From positions 372,001 through 436,000 of the forward strand of contig NZ_JAJOZK010000001.1 in assembly GCF_022419185.1 (NCBI RefSeq): a DNA stretch of 64,000 bases, read 5' to 3'. The notes under the pieces were generated by a model. The model was not told the DNA's origin, did no database searches, and saw nothing but the letters and a program-made list of their open reading frames with translations. Of the stretch, positions 25,183 through 33,402 are shown in pieces. The translations under genes were made by a program, and so were the position numbers. The stretch comes from Thermomonas flagellata. Lineage in GTDB: Bacteria > Pseudomonadota > Gammaproteobacteria > Xanthomonadales > Xanthomonadaceae. How positions within the stretch are numbered: the stretch's first letter is position 1; each line of letters begins with the position of its first letter.

Positions 25183-26004
25183 ATGTCCACCCTCTCCGGC
25201 AAGACCCTGTTCATCACCGGCGCCTCGCGCGGGATTGGCCTGGCGATCGCACTGCGCGCCGCGCGCGACGGCGCCAACGTGGCGATCGCCGCCAAGTCGG
25301 CGGTGCCCAATCCGAAGCTGCCGGGCACCATCCACACCGCCGCCGCCGCGGTGGAGGCGGCCGGCGGCAACGCGCTGGCCCTGCAGTGCGACATCCGCGA
25401 CGAGGATGCGGTGCGCGCGGCGGTGGCGGCCACCGTGGATGCGTTCGGCGGGATCGACATCCTCGTCAACAACGCCAGCGCGATCTGGCTGCGCGGGACG
25501 CTGGACACGCCGATGAAGCGCTTCGACCTGATGCAGCAGGTCAACAGCCGCGGCAGCTTCCTGTGCGCGCAGGCCTGCCTGCCGCACCTGCTGCAGGCGC
25601 CGAACCCGCACATCCTCACCCTGGCACCGCCGCCCTCGCTCGATCCGAAATGGTGGGGTCCGCACACCGCCTACACCCTGGCCAAGATGGGGATGAGCCT
25701 GGTCACCCTGGGCCTGGCCGCCGAGTTCGGCCCGCGCGGGGTGGCGGTGAACGCGCTGTGGCCGCGCACCCTGATCGCCACCGATGCGCTGAACATGATC
25801 CCCGGCGTGCAGGCCGGCAACGGCCGCACCCCGGCGATCGTGGCCGACGCCGCGCACGCGGTGCTGGTGCGCCCGGCCGCCGGCTTCAGCGGGCGCTTCC
25901 TGATCGACGAGGAGGTGCTGCGCGAGGCCGGGGTGACCGACTTCTCCGCCTATGCGGTCGACCCGTCGCAGCCGCTGCTGCCGGACCTCTACCTCGAGCC
26001 ATGA
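25183..26004 (+). CDS. SDR family oxidoreductase (HSDL2-like)
   Basis: A 273-residue classical short-chain dehydrogenase. TGASRGIGLAIALRAARDG is the nucleotide-binding loop (residues 11-29). NNASAIWLRGTLDTPMKRFDLMQQVNSRGSFLCAQACLPHLL and PKWWGPHTAYTLAKMGMSLVTLGLAAEF are the HSDL2-type signatures, including Tyr-xxx-Lys (YTLAK). The catalytic serine position expected about 12-15 residues earlier appears as Ala (LTLAPPPS), and the later Ser might replace it. NAD(P)-dependent activity is likely; the substrate is unknown. Divergent from the DedA-PAP2 gene. Confidence 0.85.
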   Translation: MSTLSGKTLFITGASRGIGLAIALRAARDGANVAIAAKSAVPNPKLPGTIHTAAAAVEAAGGNALALQCDIRDEDAVRAAVAATVDAFGGIDILVNNASAIWLRGTLDTPMKRFDLMQQVNSRGSFLCAQACLPHLLQAPNPHILTLAPPPSLDPKWWGPHTAYTLAKMGMSLVTLGLAAEFGPRGVAVNALWPRTLIATDALNMIPGVQAGNGRTPAIVADAAHAVLVRPAAGFSGRFLIDEEVLREAGVTDFSAYAVDPSQPLLPDLYLEP

Positions 26005-26070
26005 CCTGCGGCGCTTGCCCGCGGCCGCAGCCGTGGGATCATGCGCCTCCCCCTCCCACGGAGCCTGCGC

Positions 26071-26505
26071 ATGCGCTACCTGCACGCCATGGTCCGGGTC
26101 CGCGACCTGGACGCCTCGCTCGCCTTCTACCGCGATGCCCTCGGCCTGGTGGAGACCCGCCGCCGCGACTATCCGCAGGGCCGCTTCACCCTGGTGTACC
26201 TGGCCGCGCCGGAGACCCCGCAGGCCGAGATCGAGCTGACCTACAACTGGCCGGATGCCGACGGCCGGGTCGAGGACTACGGCAGTGCGCGCAACTTCGG
26301 CCACCTCGCGTTCGCGGTGGACGACATCTACGCCACCTGCGAGCGCCTGCAGGCGCACGGAGTGCAGGTGCTGCGCCCGCCGCGCGACGGCCACATGGCG
26401 TTCGTGCGCTCGCCCGATGCGATCTCGATCGAGCTGCTGCAGCAGGGCGCGCCGCTGCCGCCGCGCGAGCCGTGGGCGTCGATGCCCAACGTGGGCAGCT
26501 GGTGA
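26071..26505 (+). CDS. gloA: Lactoylglutathione lyase (glyoxalase I)
   Basis: Isomerises the methylglyoxal-glutathione hemithioacetal. It has 144 residues, one vicinal-oxygen-chelate unit. Metal ligands are at His5 (MRYLHAMVRVRD), Glu (AEIELTYNW), His (NFGHLAFAVDD) and Glu (SIELLQQG), the order seen in Ni-type GloA. ATG at 26071 is preceded by ACGGAG; an in-frame ATG at 26041 would add 10 residues without homology. The stop overlaps the next gene as GTGA. Confidence 0.94.
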   Translation: MRYLHAMVRVRDLDASLAFYRDALGLVETRRRDYPQGRFTLVYLAAPETPQAEIELTYNWPDADGRVEDYGSARNFGHLAFAVDDIYATCERLQAHGVQVLRPPRDGHMAFVRSPDAISIELLQQGAPLPPREPWASMPNVGSW

Positions 26506-27737
26506 GCGCGGTGCAGGCAGAGGCCGGGGAACTGCTGGCGCTGGCGCAGCAGGTGCTGCTGCCGGTGTACCAGCCGCGGCAAATGGTCCTCGCGCGCGGC
26601 CTTGGGTCGCGCCTGTGGGACAGCGCCGGCCGCGACTACGTGGACTTCGCCGCCGGCATCGCGGTGTGCAGCCTCGGCCATTGCGACCCGGAGCTGACCG
26701 CCGCGCTGACCGCGCAGGCCGGCCTGCTCTGGCATACCAGCAACGTGTTCCTCAGCGAGCCGCCGCTGCGCCTGGCGCAGGAGCTGGTGGCCGCCTCGCG
26801 CTTCGCCGAGCGCGCGTTCCTGTGCAATTCCGGCGCGGAGGCCAACGAGGCCGCGATCAAGCTGGTGCGCAAATGGGCCGCCGATGCCGGCCGCCCGCCG
26901 CAGCAGCGGGTGATCGTCACCTGCCGCGGCAGCTTCCACGGGCGCACCCTGGCCACCGTCACCGCCACCGCGCAGCCGAAGTACCAGCAGGGCTTCGAGC
27001 CGCTGCCGGAGGGCTTCCGCCACGTCGAGTTCAACGACCTCGCGCAGCTGGAGGAGGCCCTTGCCGGCGGCGACGTGGCCGCGGTGATGCTGGAGCCGGT
27101 GCAGGGGGAGGGCGGCGTGCTGCCGGCCGCGCCCGGCTACCTGCAGGCGGTGCGCGCGCTGTGCGACCGCTTCGATGCGCTGCTGGTGCTGGACGAGATC
27201 CAGTGCGGCATGGGCCGCACCGGCACGCTGTTCGCGCACTGGCAGGACGGCGTGGTGCCGGACATCGTGACCCTGGCCAAGGCGCTCGGCGGCGGCTTCC
27301 CGGTCGGCGCCCTGCTGGCCGGCCCGAAGGTGGCGCAGGCCATGCAGGTGGGTGCGCACGGCACCACCTTCGGCGGCAATCCGCTGGCCGCCGCGGTGGC
27401 GCGGGTGGCGCTGCGGCGGCTGGCGTCGGAGGAGATCGCGGCGAACGTCGCGCGCCAGGCGCAGGCGCTGCGCGAGGGTCTCGTGGCGCTGGATCGCACG
27501 TTCGGCCTGTTCGCCGAGGTGCGCGGCCGCGGCCTGATGCTGGGCGCGGTGCTCAGGGCCGAGCACGCCGGCCGGGCCGCGGCCATCCTCGATCATGCCG
27601 CCGCCCACGGCCTGCTGCTGCTGCAGGCCGGCCCCGACGTGCTGCGCTTCGTCCCCGCGCTGACCATCGGCGACGACGACGTGGCGGAGGGGCTGGCGCG
27701 CCTGCAGCGTGCGCTCGCGGCCTATGCCGCCGCCTGA
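26502..27737 (+). CDS. argD: Class III PLP aminotransferase, ArgD-like
   Basis: 411 residues, the length of acetylornithine/succinyldiaminopimelate aminotransferases. Motifs: FAAGIAVCSLGHCDPEL, FLCNSGAEANEAAIKLVRKW, RGSFHGRTLATVTAT, ALLVLDEIQCGMGRTGTLFAHW, and the PLP lysine in DIVTLAKALGGGFPVGALL. Start chosen at GTG 26502, which overlaps the gloA stop by 4 nt; GTG at 26511 is the alternative. No SD is seen for either. Specificity between ArgD and AstC-type substrates cannot be decided from sequence by eye. Confidence 0.87.
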   Translation: MSAVQAEAGELLALAQQVLLPVYQPRQMVLARGLGSRLWDSAGRDYVDFAAGIAVCSLGHCDPELTAALTAQAGLLWHTSNVFLSEPPLRLAQELVAASRFAERAFLCNSGAEANEAAIKLVRKWAADAGRPPQQRVIVTCRGSFHGRTLATVTATAQPKYQQGFEPLPEGFRHVEFNDLAQLEEALAGGDVAAVMLEPVQGEGGVLPAAPGYLQAVRALCDRFDALLVLDEIQCGMGRTGTLFAHWQDGVVPDIVTLAKALGGGFPVGALLAGPKVAQAMQVGAHGTTFGGNPLAAAVARVALRRLASEEIAANVARQAQALREGLVALDRTFGLFAEVRGRGLMLGAVLRAEHAGRAAAILDHAAAHGLLLLQAGPDVLRFVPALTIGDDDVAEGLARLQRALAAYAAA

Positions 27738-27810
27738 GCCGCGCCCGCGGCCTGTCAACCGCGCGCGCCGCCGTGCGTTCGCCCCTGAAACCTGAATCCG
27801 GCCATCCCGC

Positions 27811-29367
27811 ATGAATTCGATCCGCCGCCGCCCGCCGTTCCCGATCGCTCGCGTCGTCCTCGCCCTGGTGGTCCTGGCGGCCGCCTTCGCCGGCTGGAAG
27901 TACTGGCAGGCGCGCAAGGCCGCGGCCGAAGGCGGCTGGCGCACCGAGACCGTGCAGCGTGGCGACATCCGGGTGACGATCTCCGCCACCGGCACCCTCA
28001 GCGCGATCACCACCGTCACCGTCGGCAGCCAGATCTCCGGCCAGGTGACCCAGGTCCTGGTCGACTACAACGCGCCGGTGAAGAAGGGCCAGGTGCTGGC
28101 CATCATCGACCCGTCCACCTACGAGGCGCAGATCCGCCAGGGCGAGGCGCAGATCGCCAGCGCGCGCGCGCAGCTGGCGCAGGCGCAGGCGACCCTGCGC
28201 AACGCGACGCTGGACTACCAGCGCAAGGCCGACCTCGGCCGCCAGCAGCTGGTCGCGCGCAGCGACGTGGATCTCGCCCGCGCCGCGCTGGAGCAGGCGC
28301 AGGCGCAGGTCAACGCGGCGCAGGCCGCGATCCGCCAGCAGACCGCCGCCACCCAGACCACCCGGGTCAACCTCGAGCGCACGGTGATCCGCTCGCCGGT
28401 GGACGGCGTGGTGCTCACCCGCAAGATTGAGCCGGGCCAGACCGTGGCCGCCAGCCTGCAGGCGCCGGAGCTGTTCACCATCGCCGAAGACCTGTCGAAG
28501 ATGAAGATCGAGCTGGCGGTGGACGAGTCCGACATCGGCCAGGTCAAGCCCGGGCAGGCGGTGAGCTTCAGCGTGGATGCCTTCCCCGACCGCCGCTTCC
28601 GCGGCACGGTCGAGCAGGTGCGGCTGGCCGCGGCGACCAACAACAACGTGGTGACCTATCCGGTGGTGGTCACGGTCGACAACAGCGACGGCACCCTGCT
28701 GCCGGGGCTGACCGTGAATGCCGAGATCGAGGTCAGCAAGCGCGCCGACGTGCTCAAGCTGGCGAATGCGGCGCTGCGCTTCAAGCCGAGCGACAACTCC
28801 CCGCTGGCCGCGCTGCAGCCGGCGGAGCAGGGCGCGGGGCGCGGCGGCGCCGGGATGGCCGCATCGCTGCGCCAGGCCGCGTCCGGGCTCGGCCTGAACG
28901 CGCAGCAGCAGGCCGCGTTCGACGCCGCGCTGGCGCAGCTGCAGCAGCGCCAGGCCGAGCGCGCGGCGCAGTTCCGCCAGGCCCAGGGCGGGCAGGGCGG
29001 GGCCCAGGGCGGCAGCCGTTTGTTCGGCGGGGGCGGCGGGATGCGGTTCGGACCGCCCGGCGGCGGCGGGGGCGGTGCGGATGCGGCGCTGCAGGCGCAG
29101 ATGCGCGCCCGCCTGCGCGACCGCCTCAACCAGCAGTTCGCCGCGTTCACCGCGTCGCTGGACGCCCGCCAGCGCGCGCAGTGGGACGCCGCGCTAGAGG
29201 ATCAGCTCAGTGCGCGCCGGGTCACCGTGTACAAGCTGGTCGGCGGCAAGCCGCAGGCCGCGGTGATCCGGGTCGGCGCCAGCGACGGCAGCGCCAGCGA
29301 GGTGATGGGCGACATCCGCGCGGGAGATCAGGTCATCAGCGGCGAACGCAGCGCGGGGGCGCCGTGA
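27811..29367 (+). CDS. macA: MacA/HlyD-type periplasmic adaptor with large insertion
   Basis: A membrane-fusion protein of 518 residues, about 110-140 longer than usual. One N-terminal TM anchor (residues 12-29), a barrel-sandwich hybrid (GTLSAITTVTVGSQISGQVTQVLVDYNAPVKKGQVLAIID), an alpha-hairpin with many Ala/Gln heptads (about 105-195), then RSPVDGVVLTRKIEPGQTV and the beta-barrel domain. From about residue 332 to 470 there is a Gly-, Gln- and Ala-rich insertion (GGQGGAQGG, GGGGGMRFGPPGGGGGG) before the final VTVYKLVGGKPQAAVIRVG strand. First gene of a three-gene exporter operon overlapping the ABC subunit by 4 nt. Confidence 0.88.
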   Translation: MNSIRRRPPFPIARVVLALVVLAAAFAGWKYWQARKAAAEGGWRTETVQRGDIRVTISATGTLSAITTVTVGSQISGQVTQVLVDYNAPVKKGQVLAIIDPSTYEAQIRQGEAQIASARAQLAQAQATLRNATLDYQRKADLGRQQLVARSDVDLARAALEQAQAQVNAAQAAIRQQTAATQTTRVNLERTVIRSPVDGVVLTRKIEPGQTVAASLQAPELFTIAEDLSKMKIELAVDESDIGQVKPGQAVSFSVDAFPDRRFRGTVEQVRLAAATNNNVVTYPVVVTVDNSDGTLLPGLTVNAEIEVSKRADVLKLANAALRFKPSDNSPLAALQPAEQGAGRGGAGMAASLRQAASGLGLNAQQQAAFDAALAQLQQRQAERAAQFRQAQGGQGGAQGGSRLFGGGGGMRFGPPGGGGGGADAALQAQMRARLRDRLNQQFAAFTASLDARQRAQWDAALEDQLSARRVTVYKLVGGKPQAAVIRVGASDGSASEVMGDIRAGDQVISGERSAGAP

Positions 29368-30074
29368 CCGCAGCTGCGCTGCCGCCGGTGATCGAGACGC
29401 GCGGGCTGAGCAAGGTCTACCTGGCCGGCACCGAGGCGGAGGTGGTCGCCCTGCACGGCGCCGACCTGACCGTGCGCCGCGGCGAGTTCGTGGCGATCAT
29501 GGGCCCGTCCGGCTCCGGCAAGACCACCCTGATGAACCTGCTCGGCTGCCTCGACACCCCGACCTCGGGCACCTACCACTGCGACGGCGAGGACGTCTCC
29601 ACCCTGCACGCGGAGGAGCTGGCGCAGGTGCGCCTGCACAAGATCGGCTTCGTGTTCCAGCAGTTCAACCTGCTGCCGCGCATGACCGCGCTGGAGAACG
29701 TGATGATGCCGCTGGGCTACGTCCACATGCACCGCCATGAGCGCCGCGAGAAGGCCATGGCCCTGCTGCAGGCGCTGGGCCTGGGCAGCCGCGCCGAGCA
29801 CCGCCCGACCGAGCTGTCCGGCGGCCAGCAGCAGCGGGTGGCGATCGCGCGCGCGCTCATCAACGACCCGCCGCTGCTGCTGGCGGACGAGCCGACCGGC
29901 GCGCTCGACAGCAGGACCGGCGAGGAGATCCTGGCGCTGTTCAAGCGCCTGCGCGACGACGGCCGCACCATCGTGCTGATCACCCACGACGCGCACGTGG
30001 CCGAGCACGCCGACGCCATCTACGAGATCCACGACGGCGTGCTCGGGCGCCGCCGCGCGGGGGCGCACGCATGA
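29364..30074 (+). CDS. ABC transporter ATP-binding protein (MacB/LolD type)
   Basis: A 236-residue nucleotide-binding subunit. Walker A GPSGSGKTT, Q-loop FVFQQFNLLPRMTALENV, signature LSGGQQQRVAIARALINDPPLLLADEPTGALD with Walker B, and H-loop ITHDAHVAEHAD. Starts at GTG overlapping the adaptor stop (GTGA), with GGGGG upstream. In E. coli MacB this domain is fused to the permease; here it is a separate polypeptide. Works with the adaptor and permease; an outer-membrane TolC-type partner is not in the window. Confidence 0.94.
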   Translation: MTAAALPPVIETRGLSKVYLAGTEAEVVALHGADLTVRRGEFVAIMGPSGSGKTTLMNLLGCLDTPTSGTYHCDGEDVSTLHAEELAQVRLHKIGFVFQQFNLLPRMTALENVMMPLGYVHMHRHERREKAMALLQALGLGSRAEHRPTELSGGQQQRVAIARALINDPPLLLADEPTGALDSRTGEEILALFKRLRDDGRTIVLITHDAHVAEHADAIYEIHDGVLGRRRAGAHA

Positions 30075-31306
30075 GGCCGCTGGAGATCGTGCGCACCGCG
30101 TTCTACGCCCTGCGCGGCAACTGGCTGCGCAGCGCGCTGACCTCGCTCGGGGTGATCATCGGCATCGCCGCCGTGATCGTGATGGTCTCGATCGGCCAAG
30201 GCACCCAGGCCGAGATCGACAAGCTGGTGTCGGGCCTCGGCTCGCAGCGGCTGGACATCCTCGGCGCCGGCGGCATGGGCCCGGGGGGCGCGCGCCTGGC
30301 GCAGGGCAGCCGCTGGAGCCTGAAGGACGGCGACGTCGAGGCGATCCGCGCCGAGGTGCCGCAGGTGCAGTACGCCGCCGGCTCGCTGCGCGGCGGCACC
30401 CAGGTGGTGTACGCGGAGAACAATGCCGCCACCCAGTGGCAGGGCGTGCAGCCGGACTGGTTCGCGATCAACGGCTGGGAACTGGCCCACGGCGACGGTT
30501 TCCAGGCGGCCGACTACGGCGGCTCCGGCAAGCCGGTGATCCTCGGCGAGACGGTGCGCCGCACCCTGTTCGGCGACCAGGACGGGATCGGCCAGACCAT
30601 CCGCCTCGGGCGGGTGCCGTTCACCGTGGTCGGCGTGCTCAAGCCCAAGGGCCAGGGCGGCTTCGGCCAGGACCAGGACGACCTGGTGGTGGTGCCGCTG
30701 GAAACCGCGCGCCGGCGCCTGGCGACCTCGCAGAACATGCCGCCGGGGGCGGTCCAGCAGATCTCGGTGGGGGTGGATGACCCCCGCAACCTGGACGCGG
30801 CGCAGGCCGAGATCGAGGCGCTGCTGCGCCAGCGCCACAAGATCCAGCCGGGCGCCGACGACGACTTCGCGGTGCGCAACATCAGCCAGATCGTGGCCAC
30901 CCGCACCCAGACCACCAACCTGATGTCCAAGCTGCTCGGCGCGGTGGCCGGCATCTGCCTGGTGATCGGCGGCATCGGGATCATGAACATCATGCTGGTC
31001 TCGGTCACCGAGCGCATCCGCGAGATCGGCCTGCGGCTGGCGGTCGGCGCCGGCCCGCGCGACATCCGCCGCCAGTTCCTGGCCGAGGCGATGCTGATCT
31101 CGCTGATCGGCGGGGTGATCGGGATCGCGATCGGGATCGCGGGCGCGCTGCTGGTCGGCAAGTTCAGCGAGCTGCCGGTCGCGCTGAACCTCAAGGTGGT
31201 CGGGCTGGCGGCGGCGTTCGCGATCGCCACCGGGCTGTTCTTCGGCTACTACCCGGCGCGCAAGGCCTCGCGGCTGGATCCGATCGAGGCGCTGCGCTCG
31301 CAATAG
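30071..31306 (+). CDS. MacB-type ABC transporter permease
   Basis: 411 residues: N-terminal TM1 (LTSLGVIIGIAAVIVMVSIGQG), a periplasmic MacB_PCD domain (about 50-280), then FtsX-like TM2-4 (LGAVAGICLVIGGIGIMNIMLVSVTERIREIGLRLAVGAGPRDI, LISLIGGVIGIAIGIAGALLVG, VVGLAAAFAIATGLFFGYYPARKAS). The four-TM topology and the SVTERxREIGLR motif are diagnostic. Overlaps the ATPase gene by 4 nt (ATGA). Substrate (macrolide, peptide, lipoprotein or siderophore) unknown. Confidence 0.94.
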   Translation: MRPLEIVRTAFYALRGNWLRSALTSLGVIIGIAAVIVMVSIGQGTQAEIDKLVSGLGSQRLDILGAGGMGPGGARLAQGSRWSLKDGDVEAIRAEVPQVQYAAGSLRGGTQVVYAENNAATQWQGVQPDWFAINGWELAHGDGFQAADYGGSGKPVILGETVRRTLFGDQDGIGQTIRLGRVPFTVVGVLKPKGQGGFGQDQDDLVVVPLETARRRLATSQNMPPGAVQQISVGVDDPRNLDAAQAEIEALLRQRHKIQPGADDDFAVRNISQIVATRTQTTNLMSKLLGAVAGICLVIGGIGIMNIMLVSVTERIREIGLRLAVGAGPRDIRRQFLAEAMLISLIGGVIGIAIGIAGALLVGKFSELPVALNLKVVGLAAAFAIATGLFFGYYPARKASRLDPIEALRSQ

Positions 31307-31334
31307 CGGCGGCCGGGCCGGCGCGTGCCTATGG

Positions 31335-31340
31335 CACAAT
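31335..31340 (+). promoter_or_regulatory. Possible -10 element upstream of dgkA
   Basis: CACAAT in a short AT-containing patch after the MacB permease stop. A start near 31347 would leave a GC-rich 5' UTR of about 90 nt. Confidence 0.25.
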
Positions 31341-31437
31341 CCGCGCCGGCGGCCGTGCGGCCGAGCAACAGGCATGGCGAGCATGTCCCCTCCTTCCCGC
31401 CGCGCCACGCGCGCGGCCCGCCCGCGCCGGGGGCGGC

Positions 31438-31818
31438 ATGGCTGATACCTACGGCCACCTGCCGCGCGGCCCGCGCGGGGTCTGGCGCGCCGCGCAGTGG
31501 TCGCTCAAGGGCCTGCGCGCGGCGTGGCTGCACGAATCCAGCTTCCGCCTGGAGGTCTACCTGCTGCTGGTGCTGGCCCCGCTCGGCTGGTGGCTGGGCC
31601 AGACCGCGGTCGAGCGCGTGCTGCTGATCGGCTCCTGCCTGCTGGTGCTGGCGATGGAACTGATGAACTCCGCGCTGGAGGCGGTGATCGAGCGCTACGG
31701 CCCGGAGCACCACGAACTGGCCGGGCGCGCCAAGGACATGGGGTCGGCCGCGGTGTTCGTGCTGATGATGAACGTGCTGCTGGTCTGGGGCGTGCTGCTG
31801 GCGCCGCGCCTGCTGTGA
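31438..31818 (+). CDS. dgkA: Diacylglycerol kinase
   Basis: A small inner-membrane kinase recycling diacylglycerol to phosphatidate. It has 126 residues and three TM helices. The family signature appears as ELMNSALEAVIERYGPEHHELAGRAKDMGSAAV. N-terminal RAAQWSLKGLRAAWLHESSFRLEV matches the amphipathic start of the family. The start is the first in-frame ATG with upstream GGGGGCGG. TerC follows after 22 nt. Confidence 0.93.
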   Translation: MADTYGHLPRGPRGVWRAAQWSLKGLRAAWLHESSFRLEVYLLLVLAPLGWWLGQTAVERVLLIGSCLLVLAMELMNSALEAVIERYGPEHHELAGRAKDMGSAAVFVLMMNVLLVWGVLLAPRLL

Positions 31819-31840
31819 GCCGCCCGCCGGAGCTGCCTGC

Positions 31841-32590
31841 ATGGATCTGAGCTTCCTCGCCTCCCCCGACGCCTGGCTGACCCTGGTCACCCTGAGCACG
31901 CTGGAGATCGTGCTCGGCATCGACAACCTGGTGTTCATCTCGATCGCGGTCAGTCGCCTGCCCGAGCAGCGCCGCCCGCTGGCGCGCCGGATCGGGATCG
32001 CGGTCGCCTGCGTGACCCGGATCGGCCTGCTGGTCACGCTCGCCTTCCTGGCGCGGATGTCGCAGGACCTGTTCGCCCTGTTCGGGCACGGGCTGTCGAT
32101 CCGCGACCTGGTGCTGATCCTCGGCGGGCTGTTCCTGCTGGTGAAGGGCACCGCCGAGATCCGCGACCTGATCACCGGCGGCGAGGACGAGGACCCGCGC
32201 ACGACCCGCGCCTCCGCCCGCTTCGGCTTCGTGATCGCGCAGATCGCGGTGATCGACATCGTGTTCTCGCTGGACTCGGTGATCACCGCGGTCGGCATGG
32301 CCAGCATCATCCCGATCATGGTGGTGGCGATCCTGGTCGCGGTCGCGGTGATGCTGCTGGCGGCCAATCCGCTCGGGCGCTTCATCGACGCCAACCCGAC
32401 CATCAAGATGCTGGCGCTGGCGTTCATCCTGCTGGTCGGCGCGGTGCTGGTGCTGGACGGGATCGACGTGCACGTGCCCAAGCCCTACGTCTACTTCGCG
32501 ATGGGCTTCGCGGTCATGGTCGAATGGCTGAACCTGCTGATGCGCCGGCGCGCCGCCGCCCACCACGTGCCCGGCGCCGGCGAGTGGTAA
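31841..32590 (+). CDS. TerC family integral membrane protein
   Basis: 249 residues with about seven TM helices. Both TerC acidic motifs are present: TLEIVLGIDNLVFISIAVSRLP (near residue 20) and VIDIVFSLDSVITAVGM (about residue 135), each carrying the membrane-embedded Asp residues. The EDEDPRTT loop follows TM4. TerC/Alx/YkoY-type proteins are linked to manganese or metal export, often at the translocon. GGAG upstream of the ATG. No Mn riboswitch fits in the 22-nt gap. Confidence 0.92.
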   Translation: MDLSFLASPDAWLTLVTLSTLEIVLGIDNLVFISIAVSRLPEQRRPLARRIGIAVACVTRIGLLVTLAFLARMSQDLFALFGHGLSIRDLVLILGGLFLLVKGTAEIRDLITGGEDEDPRTTRASARFGFVIAQIAVIDIVFSLDSVITAVGMASIIPIMVVAILVAVAVMLLAANPLGRFIDANPTIKMLALAFILLVGAVLVLDGIDVHVPKPYVYFAMGFAVMVEWLNLLMRRRAAAHHVPGAGEW

Positions 32591-32608
32591 GCCGCCGCCG
32601 CGCCGGCG

Positions 32609-32614
32609 TACCAT
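32609..32614 (+). promoter_or_regulatory. Possible -10 element of the lemA-TPM operon
   Basis: TACCAT in the gap after terC; a start near 32621 leaves about 34 nt of leader containing GAGAGGAT before the lemA ATG. Confidence 0.35.
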
Positions 32615-32654
32615 CGCGCGGTCGCGTCCGCCGACGCCCCGAGAGGATCCGAGC

Positions 32655-33386
32655 ATGCGTTCCGTCCCCTTCCTGCGCGGCCTGCTGCTGGCCGGCCTCG
32701 TGCTGCTGCTGAGCGGCTGCGGCTACAACCAGATCCAGGCCAAGGACGAGGCGGTCAAGGCCGGCTGGTCGGAGGTGCTCAACCAGTACAAGCGCCGCGC
32801 CGACCTGATCCCGAACCTGGTGGCCACGGTCAAGGGCTATGCCGCGCACGAGCAGCAGGTGCTGACCGCGGTCACCGAGGCGCGCGCGCGGGTCGGCCAG
32901 ATCAACGTCAATGCCGACGATGCCGCCTCGCTGGCGCAGTTCCAGGCCGCCCAGGGCCAGCTCGGGCAGGCGCTCGGGCGCCTGCTGATGGTCAGCGAGA
33001 ACTATCCGGCGCTGAAGGCCGACCAGCAGTTCCTCGCCCTGCAGACCCAGCTGGAGGGCACCGAGAACCGGATCGCGGTCGCGCGCGGGCGCTACATCCA
33101 GCTGGTGCAGGACTACAACACCTACATCCGCCAGTTCCCGGTCAACCTGACCGCGAAGCTGTTCGGCTACGCGCCCAAGCCCAACTTCACGGTCGAGGAC
33201 GAGGCGCAGGTGCAGCGCACGCCGAGCGTGGACTTCGCCGCGCCGGCGCCGGCCCCGGCGCCGACCCCGGCGCAGGTGCTGCCGCAGGTCGCCAATCCGC
33301 CCGGCGGGCGGGTGGTGAACCCGCCGGAGCCGGCGGCCGCGCCGGTGCCGGGCGGCAACGCGCCGCCGACCCTGCAGACCGAGTGA
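32655..33386 (+). CDS. lemA: LemA family lipoprotein
   Basis: 243 residues. A lipobox LLSGC places the acylated Cys at 22. The LemA domain follows: NQIQAKDEAVKAGWSEVLNQYKRRADLIPNLVATVKGYAAHEQQVL, with a long helical region to about residue 165, and IQLVQDYNTYIRQFPVNLTAKLFGY. The last 70 or so residues are a Pro/Ala-rich tail (APAPAPTPAQ). First gene of an operon with two TPM-domain proteins, a common arrangement of unknown cellular function. Confidence 0.93.
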   Translation: MRSVPFLRGLLLAGLVLLLSGCGYNQIQAKDEAVKAGWSEVLNQYKRRADLIPNLVATVKGYAAHEQQVLTAVTEARARVGQINVNADDAASLAQFQAAQGQLGQALGRLLMVSENYPALKADQQFLALQTQLEGTENRIAVARGRYIQLVQDYNTYIRQFPVNLTAKLFGYAPKPNFTVEDEAQVQRTPSVDFAAPAPAPAPTPAQVLPQVANPPGGRVVNPPEPAAAPVPGGNAPPTLQTE

Positions 33387-33402
33387 GCGCCGGGACGGCG
33401 GG

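Noticed and set aside
23280-27737. A very long open frame of about 1485 codons
   Set aside because: Only its 3' part (from about 26502) is a real gene. The rest is an antisense shadow of the DedA-PAP2 gene and of other frames in GC-rich DNA, with no recognisable protein.
31819-31840. Manganese (yybP-ykoY) riboswitch before terC
   Set aside because: The gap to dgkA is only 22 nt, too short for the aptamer, and no conserved elements are visible.
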